Notes under the pieces: generated by a model
What the model was told of the DNA's origin: nothing
The model's database searches: none
Seen by the model: only the letters and a program-made list of their open reading frames with translations
Made by a program: the position numbers and the translations under genes
DNA from: Batkoa obscura
Lineage: Eukaryota; Entomophthoromycota; Entomophthoromycetes; Entomophthorales; Batkoaceae
Reading direction: 5' to 3'
DNA length: 64,000 nucleotides
NCBI GenBank assembly: GCA_030770535.1
Contig: JASVEC010000014.1
Location: 744,001 to 808,000, forward strand
Shown: positions 55,805-64,000 of the stretch, in pieces
Position numbering within the stretch: position 1 is the stretch's first letter
Layout of the letters: every line of letters starts with the position of its first letter

Positions 55805-56263
55805 CTAACAAGCACAAATAAAACAACTCAAAAATGAAACTACACATTCTCCCCAATCACCACAACCACTACAACAATCACCACAACCACTACAACAATC
55901 ACCACAACCACTACAACAATCACCACAATCACCACAACCACTACAACAATCATCACAATTTCCGCAACTACTACAATCGCAATAAGGGATTATACAGCAA
56001 GAATGCGACCCATTGTTACTTGGACAAGTAAATAAACCAGAAGCACAATAATTTGTTGAATTTAAATTCTCCCTTATATCCTGTTCCTTTTTATTAAGTT
56101 GAGTATTATAACTTGAATTCATATGGTCCATTTGCATGGAAATTGGTTGATTTTTTATGATATCTTTAGAGTTATCTGTAGAATTGATCATAAAGTGAGT
56201 TGATTGTTGAACCTTTTGTGTTTTATCGTAATTAGGCGGATTCGGAATACTTTCTTTTTCCAT
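55805..56263 (-). CDS. PPxY-containing cysteine-tail protein, family member D, with CCSGCGD repeats
   Basis: A 152-aa frame: IPNPPNYDKT (PPNY motif), KNQPISMQMDHMN (family block), a polar linker, then CIIPYCDCSSCGNCDD and a tandem Cys-Gly repeat of unit CCSGCGD, ending VVSFLSCFICAC. The tail aligns in outline with member B (IIPYCDC against LIPFYDC), with the repeat inserted. The repeat is coded by a 21-bp minisatellite. About a quarter of the C-terminal half is cysteine, which suggests metal binding, disulphides or acylation; none can be chosen from sequence. No intron. Confidence 0.65.
   Translation of the reverse strand: MEKESIPNPPNYDKTQKVQQSTHFMINSTDNSKDIIKNQPISMQMDHMNSSYNTQLNKKEQDIRENLNSTNYCASGLFTCPSNNGSHSCCIIPYCDCSSCGNCDDCCSGCGDCGDCCSGCGDCCSGCGDCCSGCGDWGECVVSFLSCFICAC
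55858..55950. repeat. 21-bp minisatellite inside member D
   Basis: Four perfect copies of CACCACAACCACTACAACAA plus T (55858-55878, 55879-55899, 55900-55920, 55930-55950); a 9-base partial unit lies before the last. Each unit is seven codons on the minus strand, so copy-number change keeps the frame. Confidence 0.85.
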
Positions 56264-58252
56264 ATTTTTTGTGCAGTTTTTAATATCAATCTTGGGATCT
56301 ATTTAAAGCTATTTATACTTTCTTATAAGTTGATTGTTCAAGTTCTAAAATTAATTATATTATTCTATTAATAATAATAAGAGTTAAATTTAGATAATTT
56401 TAAGTTGGATTTGTCCTTGTTCTTTTAAAGTTATAAAGTGGCTTATTTTATGTTAATGACATTCATTTGTGAGTAGTTATAATCACTGATGTTTTAATGC
56501 TTTGTTTTTTTTAAAAGGTTTTAAAGAGATTAAACTTTCAAGTTATTTATTGTTGGAGGTAAGTAAAAGTTTAAAAAAGTGAAAGGTAGGTAGTATGAGT
56601 GCTAGCGGAGGAAGAGAAAGGAAAAGAGGATAATTAATGAAAAATTGAAAAATTAATCAATTTGATATTGATTGCTTTAAACTTAAGTAAATTGAATTTT
56701 ATAGAGTCAAATCATAATTTGTACAACGCAATCTAAGAGTAAAGAAGAGTAGATATAATGAAGCTATCAGCAATTTGGTTCTTAGAAAATTGATGCTTTA
56801 TTTTTTGATAAATTTTTAGACACTAAATGCTTTATTAATGCAATATGATATAATTTATGATATAGCTATTTATAAATAGAATTAAAGTGAATACAAGAAC
56901 AAACTCAATTATATAGTTTCAACTATATCACTTTTCTATATTTACCTTTTAAATTTGGCTTATTTTAGTAATTGACTAAAACCTTAAATGAAAAGATATT
57001 ATTTCATCTTTAATAAATTAGCAAACTGAAGTATTACTATCATACTTATAGGGAACAATATTAATGTAATAACATAACGATCTATAAATCAATAATAATT
57101 AATAAATACATCAACAAAGTCAATCTTATTGCCAACTATATCAACAGTATTATCTACATTGGTCTTTGAGTATATCTCAAAGAGCTAATTATAGCTGATA
57201 GCTAATATCAAATGAACTCACATTAGAAGGATTTAACATACTTTTCATTTAACATTAAAAAGTATCAGTTGTATCAAATCTAATAGTAATTGAGGTAATA
57301 CCTGAAATAGGGTATAAATCAGTCGAATGGGATTAAAAGTACATTTATTTATACTGTTAGTTTTAAAAGTAGAATTTATATCAACTTAATATTATTGATT
57401 TTTAATACATACTCTTTATCATATTAGACATGTTTATTAACAGATAAAAATGTAGATAACAAACAAGATGTTTTTTATTGAAACAATCATTATAAAATCC
57501 AATATATTATATTATGTATAAATAGTATTATTAAATTTGGAACTATTGTGATCGATAACAGATGGGGACGTATTTTGTGTTTAAGAATTTCACTAACAAT
57601 TTCTCCACTCAAATAGCAGTTAAAAGATGGAAAAAGTGATGAAGTCAAAAAAAATACTCCCATAAACAGCTCTAAAAACATTATATTTTTTCAATTAATT
57701 TAATTGTTTTGTTAATATTTATTACTGTGTTTTAAGCTATTGATAATATTTATTGAACCATTATTCTTTTTATTACATTCATAGTGTCATAACGCTTAAA
57801 TCATTTAATTAGGAATCGAAAAGTGTATTAGAACTATAACGTAAAAATATCTTAATATATAGAAATTTGATATTATATAATTTTAATAAAGTTGAAAATA
57901 ATAATTTAATAAAACATTAAAATTGAGTTACAATTTAAGTAAACCCATAAAAATATTTGTATTATATTTATTACCTTCATATCATATATGATAAATCAAT
58001 TATACACAAAGTAGATCAAGAAAAAAGATAACTTTTGGTGTAAATAATCACGAGAGAGTTTTTAGCCTTGAATTTTTTAGAAAAGCAAATCAATTAATCA
58101 TAAAAGTTTGATTGTGTTTTTCAAAAGGTGACTATAAATATATGAAAGGGAGAAATAAGAATAAATTAAAGTAATAGTAATCAATTCAATATAAAAAGGA
58201 GCTAAACAACTTTATAAAAAATTATTTCTTTTTTTAATATAATACACTAATA
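56264..58252. other. Intergenic with one MITE
   Basis: 2.0 kb between divergent genes. MITE copy 19 lies at 57560-57664. A short purine-rich patch near 56598-56632 (AGCGGAGGAAGAGAAAGG) stands out but codes only a dozen residues. No gene is seen. Confidence 0.45.
57560..57664 (+). mobile_element. MITE copy 19
   Basis: AGATGGGGACGTATTTTGTG at the left, core CTCAAATAGCAGTTAAAAG, and ATACTCCCATA at the right. Confidence 0.75.
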
Positions 58253-59026
58253 ATGTTTGAAAAGTATAAAAATGTATCTAGTGGAAAAAGCAAGTCTAAT
58301 AAAGAACTTAAACTTAAAGTAAACTCAGCTGTTAATTCAATATTACATATATTTAAAGATACAGACCAAAGTAAAATCAATGTAAAATATACCTCCATCC
58401 CAACCTCAGACTCAACCCCAGTTGCTCCAACCTATTATTATGAATATCGGGATTTGCATTTTGGTAAAAGCATTAGCAATACAATATTAAGTTTTAAAGA
58501 AACTAAAAATAATGAATATCGATTGTATGATTACAATGACAGTAACAAAAATAAATTGTTGATTATAAATGAGAACAAAAGTGCTTCAAAGGTAAAAACT
58601 CCTGAAGAAAAATTAAAAGAACGAATGAATGTTTATTATGAATATAAAGACAAGTTAAATAGTTCAGAAAGCAGCAATAGTAATCAAGCAAAAAATCAAG
58701 CAAAAATAACAAATATAGATAATAATAATAGACCTTTTATTGTTTGCTCTAATTCATTAAAAAATAAAGATACTAAATATAGGGATAACAATAACATAAC
58801 AAATGATTCAAGTATTAGATTGATGCATATTCGAGACTATTATGATCAAGGTTATCATAATAAATATGATTCTCAAAATCATTTAATAAGCTGCAGAGAT
58901 AATACCCATAGCCATGAAGAACCCCCTAGTTATGATAATATAGTATCAAATGATTATAACCATAATGTACTTTCACGTTATAGTCATATAAAAGCGAACA
59001 ATGATAGTGACAACTATGAAGGTTAA
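58253..59026 (+). CDS. Lineage-specific polar protein with a C-terminal PPxY motif
   Basis: A 257-aa intronless frame, rich in Asn, Lys, Ser and Tyr. A basic N-terminus (KSKSNKELKLKVNSAVNSIL) recalls the start of the His-rich protein at 62068. The middle is low in complexity. Near the end, HSHEEPPSYDNIVSND holds a PPSY motif, the same class as in the cysteine-tail family on the opposite strand. No membrane segment and no cysteine tail are seen. A cytosolic WW-domain ligand is a fair guess but unproven. A pyrimidine-rich leader precedes the ATG. Confidence 0.6.
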   Translation: MFEKYKNVSSGKSKSNKELKLKVNSAVNSILHIFKDTDQSKINVKYTSIPTSDSTPVAPTYYYEYRDLHFGKSISNTILSFKETKNNEYRLYDYNDSNKNKLLIINENKSASKVKTPEEKLKERMNVYYEYKDKLNSSESSNSNQAKNQAKITNIDNNNRPFIVCSNSLKNKDTKYRDNNNITNDSSIRLMHIRDYYDQGYHNKYDSQNHLISCRDNTHSHEEPPSYDNIVSNDYNHNVLSRYSHIKANNDSDNYEG

Positions 59027-59115
59027 ATGAAAGTGGACATTATTTAGTAGATAAAGTTTTATTTCTAAATTATCATAACTGAAAGGACAGATATTCTGTT
59101 TTTATTACAAATCTA

Positions 59116-59217
59116 TATGAAGATGTTTTTTGTCTTCATTACGTTTTCCATTTTTAAGCGCTATTTGAGTGGAAAGATTGTTAATAAAATTCCTAGACGA
59201 AAAAACACATCCCCATA
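59116..59217 (-). mobile_element. MITE copy 20
   Basis: Reverse copy: TATGAAGATGTTTTTTGTC at the left, core TTTTTAAGCGCTATTTGAG, and ACACATCCCCATA at the right. Confidence 0.78.
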
Positions 59218-59668
59218 TAGTATTTTTATTTTCAATACTAATTGGTATTTTAATTTTGGATTTTAATTTTTAAATATATTTTGAGGATAAAAATATTAGC
59301 TGTTATTGTAAAAAAATTTATACATAACAATATTAAATTGAAGTATTTCAATCTCTATTTAAAAAAATTTATAGTGATTATAATGAATTAAAATAGGCTT
59401 AAATAAAATTGGATGATTTAGAATTTTTCATATGGAAACAAATGATTACATTCTATGATTGAATTTAAGCCTTAAATCCATAATATTATATTATCTATTT
59501 TTTATTAACAAACTATAAACTTGATATTCTAATTAGCATGAAAACAAAACAAGATAACTATCGATAAATAGAATATTAAAAAAATCAACGTATTATAATA
59601 AATTATAAAATCAATCTCATTATAACCAGTAGTTCAACTCATGCATAAAGTGACTATAAAAAACAAAA

Positions 59669-59773
59669 TATGAGGATGTCTTTTTTGTTTTCATTACTTC
59701 TTCCATTTTTTAAGCCCTATTTGAGCGGAAAAATTGTTAGGAAAATCTTTAAACACAAAAATACATCCCCATA
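59669..59773 (-). mobile_element. MITE copy 21
   Basis: Reverse copy: TATGAGGATGTCTTTTTTG at the left, core TTTTTAAGCCCTATTTGAG, and ATACATCCCCATA at the right. Confidence 0.78.
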
Positions 59774-59913
59774 TGCTTGATTAATTCCTTATAAATTTGT
59801 AAATTGACAGCATTCTTAATAGAAGCTAAGAAATAGCATTAAATTGGCCGCATTTTAAAATCCAAGTATAAAATATCTCAAAAAATACAAAAAAACATTG
59901 CAAAACAAACTCA

Positions 59914-60219
59914 ATGGATCCTATAACTACTGAGCCTGATAAGCAACGTATGGATAGACAAAACAAAACTAAAGATACTTCAAATGACAATAAAAATACT
60001 GATATTTCTTTTTGGGATTTTTATTGTATATCATCAAATAACAGTAGTAGCGTAAATAATGAAACTACCAATACTAGTTGCTGTTATTCTACTGGTAATG
60101 GAGGAGGTGATGGTTTTTGGGCTGGAAATAGTGGTGGTTATTCAGATTGGAACGGTGGTGGAGATAGTGGGGGTTGTGGTGATGGAGGTGGAGGGGGAGG
60201 GGGAGGAGGGGGATACTAA
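59914..60219 (+). CDS. Small Gly-rich protein
   Basis: A 101-aa frame: a polar N-terminus (KTKDTSNDNKNTD), one aromatic patch (SFWDFYCISS), NTSCCYST, then a Gly-rich tail with Trp/Tyr/Asp spacing (FWAGNSGGYSDWNGGG) ending in about ten Gly and Tyr. The GGTGGAGGG runs look like a replication-slippage expansion. No signal peptide. It sits in the same cluster as the cysteine-tail genes; the cysteines and the NTS block hint at a distant link. It is as likely to be an unrelated orphan. Confidence 0.45.
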   Translation: MDPITTEPDKQRMDRQNKTKDTSNDNKNTDISFWDFYCISSNNSSSVNNETTNTSCCYSTGNGGGDGFWAGNSGGYSDWNGGGDSGGCGDGGGGGGGGGGY

Positions 60220-60858
60220 GTCTAAACTTTGGTTACTGTGTTACTTATGCCTTGCTATTTTATACCCAAATAAATCGTATATACTTTATTTTCATGAATT
60301 TAAAACATGTCTAAAAGTGTAAAATTTAAAATCATTAGGTGATTTGGCTGATAGATTCGTAAATGAAAGTCACAAGGACTTCAAAGTCCTTAATCCCAGT
60401 GATATACCAACTTGTAAGCTAGTATAAGATAAGACAAGGTAACCATAATGCTTGGCCAACGAAAACCAGAAGTTTTAAAGCCTTCTTAGATGAATTTAAG
60501 GCGAAAATAATACTTTAGGTTAAGTTAACTAAATCAACATAATCAGTAGAGCTTAAAAGTAAAGTTTATTTCAGAATCAGTAATAAATAAATCTCAATAA
60601 AGAGGAATCTAGAGGAGGAGGTCTAATTGCTCATGTACTTTGTATGAGTATAATAAGCCTTAATTTTGCTATATTTTATATTCATACTTAATATATATGT
60701 CGCTAAAGTTATTATTAACTTTGATATTAATCTTCTTTATATCACTTTTTGAAATCCATTTAACTTTTATTAAATTATAAAAAATATTTCATTTGAAATA
60801 ATAGTGTGAGATTTGTTTCTTATCATAATTTTACCACCAAAGTTACTTGTCAATTATT
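60220..60858. other. Intergenic
   Basis: 639 bases. A 34-codon open stretch near 60325-60428 (KSLGDLADRFVNESHKDFKV) is less AT-biased than its surroundings and could be an exon remnant; there is no partner. Nothing firm. Confidence 0.35.
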
Positions 60859-61143
60859 ATGGATACTTTAAAATTGTATGAATATCCAAATTGGTTTGAA
60901 AATTCAATTATATTTAAAAGTTTTATATTCAATATAAGTAAAAATCAATATGATTATTTAAAAATAATTAATAATAATAAAATTAATAATTTAATTGTTG
61001 ATAGTAAAAAACAGATATAATCTTTAAAAAGTATAAAAAACAATAATATAAAAATAATAATAAAAATACAAGGTATCAAAAAGTATTTAGATTTTATTAA
61101 TTATAATAATAAGTTACATTGTTATCCAGTATTTAATAAATAA
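60859..61143 (+). pseudogene. Small orphan frame interrupted once
   Basis: ATG at 60859 opens MDTLKLYEYPNWFENS and runs 53 codons to a TAA at 61018. The same frame then continues without a further stop to 61141, giving 94 codon positions before the final stop. Composition is Asn/Ile/Lys-rich. Its 3' end abuts copy 2 of the dispersed repeat. It may be a decayed small gene or chance in AT-rich DNA; no family is recognised. Confidence 0.3.
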
Positions 61144-61282
61144 ATAAAGAGTAATATAACTCTAATTAAAGTTATAGAGTTTATAGAAATTACAAAAATC
61201 AAAAGATCAACCTCAGCTTATCTTACAAAAATAACAAAAACTTAATAATTTTAATAACTGCTAAGTAAATAAGTAGGATATC

Positions 61283-61312
61283 AAATGGGGATGTTTTTTT
61301 ATTCCATTACTT
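61283..61312 (-). mobile_element. MITE fragment (left end only)
   Basis: AAATGGGGATGTTTTTTTAT followed by TCCATTAC matches the first ~30 bases of the reverse-oriented MITE. The rest is replaced by a TTATATTATAT-type repeat. Confidence 0.6.
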
Positions 61313-61368
61313 ATATTATATTATTTATATTATATTATTTATATCATATTACTTATATTGTATAAGGA
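61303..61368. repeat. AT-rich microsatellite
   Basis: About five imperfect units of ATTATTTATATTAT-like sequence occur directly after the MITE fragment. Confidence 0.65.
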
Positions 61369-62067
61369 TGGTTAGTTATATTTTTAAGACTAATCGGTCT
61401 CTCCCATCTAGCTATTTGTTAACTTAGTGATATGTTAGTAGTGTGATTATAATATTAAAATTACTTATTTATTTGATAACAACTTCGCAATGTTGGTTAC
61501 AAAACAGTCAATAATAGATATTCCCCAACAAAGTTTTATAGAAATATGCATTTATTTCCATACCACAACTCTAATTAGTATCAATGTATAAGTTATGTTA
61601 GTAAAAGGCTTAGAAATCGTATAATTTCTATCAAATTTGATATAGACTCAGCCAACTTACAATATAAATTATAATAATATAATTTAAAACTGTGTTGGGT
61701 ATTTTTGGTTTTTTAACAAAGAAGTTATTTTTATAGAATTTTAAGCAAAGTTAAAATATAAAATTTCTAAGAATTGGATAAAAAATGAAACTAATTCGAA
61801 TATCCCCCTTATAGTGTGTTCCTATAACGTCAAATAACAGTTATCAAAATAAGGTAGAATTATTTTCATTCTAAAAGAAGCTTTATTTGATCATTTGAGA
61901 AATCTGGGCTTAATTTAGGAACTATTATAATATCATAAATCAAATTATTAAAAAGTGAAAAAGTAATTAACCTCAAAGCGGTGAAATAAGTTGATTTTGT
62001 AAATCCAAATAGTACTTAAAGAAAACAAATGAATTAAAGATAAAAAAACAAAAAAACAATCTCACGG

Positions 62068-62562
62068 ATGGAAAACAATTCTATTAACACGATAACCCAT
62101 GAAAAAACAACCTCATTCAAAAAATCTAAAGATAAAGCTATCAATTTCCTTCGCTCTTTATTAAGCCCATCAAAAAAAATAAATAAAACTAAAAAATCAA
62201 AACAGATTAACTCAACTCAAAGGTCCACTCCAAATAGGGATTCAATTCGATTTGATGCTTTTATGCAGTCTATTAGTCATCATATTGATATAACTAATAG
62301 TGATTCCGATAGTCATAGAATGTATGCCAATGGTCATTCGAACATAAGGTGCAATTTTGATAATTATGACTATAATTATACTCATAATCATGCTCATAAT
62401 CATTCTCATAATCATATTCATACTCATACTCACTCAGTAGATCATAGTTATCATGGCCATCACCACGGGGGATTTATAAGTCACAGCGATCACCATCATG
62501 GAGGATTAACAAGTCACAGCGATCATCACCATGGAGGATTTACTAGCCATAGTCATGAATGA
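62068..62562 (+). CDS. Histidine-rich protein with tandem HHHGG repeats
   Basis: A 164-aa frame. The N-terminal third is basic (TSFKKSKDKAINFLRSLL, then Lys-rich). The centre is Ser/Asp-rich. The C-terminal half is extremely His-rich: a run of HN/HT alternation (NHAHNHSHNHIHTHTH), then three 11-residue units of type HHHGGFxSHSD. Such tracts usually bind Zn, Ni or Cu; a metal buffer or store is plausible, not shown. After the TGA at 62560 the same frame stays open for 31 codons (to 62658) with a related Ser/Tyr/Asn composition, so the stop may be recent. No signal peptide or intron is seen. Confidence 0.6.
   Translation: MENNSINTITHEKTTSFKKSKDKAINFLRSLLSPSKKINKTKKSKQINSTQRSTPNRDSIRFDAFMQSISHHIDITNSDSDSHRMYANGHSNIRCNFDNYDYNYTHNHAHNHSHNHIHTHTHSVDHSYHGHHHGGFISHSDHHHGGLTSHSDHHHGGFTSHSHE
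62461..62559 (+). repeat. 33-bp tandem repeat coding HHHGG units
   Basis: Three imperfect 33-base units share CACCATCATGGAGGATT-like and AGTCACAGCGATCA-like segments, in frame with the His-rich protein. Confidence 0.75.
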
Positions 62563-62783
62563 GCAAGTAGCTATAATCACGCGGGCTCAAGTAGCTGTGA
62601 CTATAATGGATTAAATAGCTATAATTATTACTTCAGACACAAAATGTTGTCAATATGAAGTTTCAATGTAAATACTAATCGGAATAAAGTAATAATTACT
62701 TCGTTAAGTTAAAATAGTTTTAAATTTTATTTATTCATGGTTTACAGTTTTGATTTAGTTAATATTATTTTGGGTTTTTACTA

Positions 62784-62887
62784 TATGAGAGTGTTTTTTT
62801 TAACTTCATTATTTTTCCACTTTTTAAGCGTTATTTAAGCGGAAAATTTGTTAGTAAAATTCTTAAGCACAAAAATATATCCCCATA
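62784..62887 (-). mobile_element. MITE copy 22
   Basis: Reverse copy: TATGAGAGTGTTTTTTTTAA at the left, core TTTTTAAGCGTTATTTAAG, and ATATATCCCCATA at the right. Confidence 0.78.
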
Positions 62888-63754
62888 TATAGTTCAAGTT
62901 GTATTAAATAATATTATTTTTTTCTAGAAAATGTATAAATAAAGTGATCAAATCGATAGGATGTATTTCATATATTGTAGTTAATACGTTTGAAGCAATA
63001 TATAGGAAAGTCTATCTATCAGGTTCAGAAAGTTGTCGATAGTCTTCACCATTTTCATATAAAAAGCAAATAAACTATATTAATTTTGATATTCATAACT
63101 TATTAGCATTTAGTTAGTATAATAATAGAGATCAAACTAAATAGCTTAAGATTTTAATTTTCACTATCAGTTAATATAACGCTTTTCGTTTGATGTTAAT
63201 TAACTCATTTTAAATAATTCAAAAAAAGTGCAAATTGTTTATCTGTTAGTGTAATGTACCATTTGTTCTCTATTCGAATGTCTCATAACCTCAAATATTA
63301 GTTTTCTTGAATCTAACTACATACCTTAAATTGGACGGCTTAATAATAGGTAGCTACTATATATGTTACATTAAATATGCTACTATAATTTTGTGAATAA
63401 ATAAAAGCTATAGCTCTATAATCAATAATAAAGCGGACAAATATATTATGATTATAATATAGAATTGATTGAAAAAAATTTATAAACCTTACAAATAATT
63501 TGATTCATCTTGATTATTCCACTACTTAAATTGCAATAAACTCAAATATCCTTTTATATAATAAGCAAGTAATATTAATATGACAAAAAGTTTGCTAGGA
63601 TCAATAGTTATAATTAGCAATTCATTTATAGTAAAACTTTAAATTGCTTTTATTACATTATCATACAACTAAATTATTTGTTGAGTGCTAATTAACCCAT
63701 TGAATTAATTGAATAAACATAAACAAAAGCTTTAAAATTTCAGTGTTCTTATAA

Positions 63755-64000
63755 TTTTATATAATATCATATCAAAACAAGGTGGAATTATTTAAACTAC
63801 ATAATAGAACTTTGCTTTTGATCATTTCATAAACTTCTATTAAATTCACGATTTATTTTGATACTGTTTATTAAATTTTGTAAAAGGTAAAAAGTCTATA
63901 TAATTTTAAGGACGGTGAAATTGATAACTTAAGAACTCAAAGACATATAAAAAAAGCAAAAATCCTCAAAGTAAGAAAACAAAGTTACAAACAATTCATA
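63755..64000 (+). promoter_or_regulatory. Duplicate of the His-rich gene's upstream region
   Basis: Shares with 61840-62067, in order: ATCAAAACAAGGTGGAATT (against ATCAAAATAAGGTAGAATT), TTTGATCATTTCATAAA (against TTTGATCATTTGAGAAA), GGTGAAATTGAT (against GGTGAAATAAGTTGAT) and an A-rich leader. By analogy a paralogue should start within tens of bases beyond the window. Confidence 0.55.

Larger units (their letters stand above)
59027..59913. other. Intergenic with two MITEs
   Basis: 887 bases with MITE copies 20 (59116) and 21 (59669), both reverse. No gene is seen. Confidence 0.5.
61145..61805. repeat. Dispersed repeat, copy 2
   Basis: Collinear with 20790-21530: TAATTAAAGTTATAGAGTTT, GTTACAAAACAGTCAATAAT, TTAGTAAAAGGCTTAG and TTTTAAGCAAAGTTAAAAT occur in the same order. 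Where copy 1 holds its first MITE, this copy has a MITE end (61283-61312) running into an AT microsatellite. Confidence 0.6.
61144..62067. other. Intergenic: dispersed repeat and promoter of the His-rich gene
   Basis: The first ~660 bases are repeat copy 2. The last ~230 are the upstream region of the His-rich gene, and they recur at 63755-64000. Confidence 0.5.
62563..64000. other. Intergenic to the right edge
   Basis: 1.4 kb. It contains the open extension after the His-rich stop, MITE copy 22 (62784-62887) and, from about 63755, a second copy of the His-rich gene's upstream region. No gene starts before the edge. Confidence 0.45.

Noticed and set aside
55858-55950. Regular short repeats resembling a CRISPR array
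   Set aside because: Contiguous 21-bp units without unique spacers inside a eukaryotic coding region.
55834-56031. His/Asn-rich plus-strand frame
   Set aside because: Complement of the 21-bp Cys-Gly minisatellite in member D.
57490-57681. 63-codon minus-strand frame
   Set aside because: It is the translation of MITE copy 19 and its flank.
60325-60428. 34-codon open stretch as an exon
   Set aside because: No flanking exon with matching phase and no recognised motif; mentioned only under the intergenic entry.
62242-62433. Met/Ile repeat frame on the minus strand
   Set aside because: Complement of the His-rich tract of the 62068 gene.

Overview
The window is strongly AT-rich eukaryotic nuclear DNA. 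Genes are broken by many short introns (about 42-75 bp, GTA[AT]G-type donors, CTAA-like branch points, TAG/AAG acceptors) and use the standard code. The conserved genes are YME2/RNA12, a BEACH-WD40 protein, an ABCC transporter, COQ3, an LRR protein with a fungal-type cysteine tail, THP3/LENG8, MPC2 and UTP14. Together they point to a fungus. The base composition, a 7-TM receptor with a long polar tail and the dense intron pattern would suit an early-diverging lineage (for example Entomophthoromycotina), but that is inference.

Layout. 1-1830: 3' part of YME2. 2301-10533: four head-to-tail, intact, intronless genes derived from an IS630/Tc1-type DDE transposase, all with Gly where the first catalytic Asp is expected, and with patches of perfect identity that look like gene conversion. 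10853-18672 (minus): a 2472-aa BEACH protein in seven exons. 18673-22316: intergenic, with tRNA-Glu(TTC), several MITEs and a dispersed repeat. 22317-27409: ABCC transporter in eight exons. 27801-29139 (minus): decayed gene made of about five helix-turn-helix-like modules. 29504-30542 (minus) and 30684-32372 (plus): COQ3 and an LRR protein, divergent. 33821-35392: receptor. 37084-39748 (minus): THP3/LENG8. 40970-42168 and 43016-44151: two different aldo-keto reductases. 44653-45210 (minus): MPC2. 45705-48819: UTP14.

48.9-64 kb is a different landscape. It has no recognisable core gene. It holds small lineage-specific genes, several with a PPxY motif near the N-terminus and a cysteine-rich hydrophobic C-terminus, one decayed paralogue, Gly-rich and His-rich proteins, and about half of the window's MITEs. 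The sequence at the right edge repeats the promoter of the His-rich gene, so another family member probably starts just outside.

About 22 copies of one ~100-bp MITE (TA-type target, inverted ends, an inner hairpin) lie in intergenic DNA on both strands; none was found inside a host exon. The most unusual items are the transposase-derived tandem array with mosaic conversion, and the PPxY/Cys-tail gene cluster. Exon coordinates given below were checked only by reading-frame continuity.
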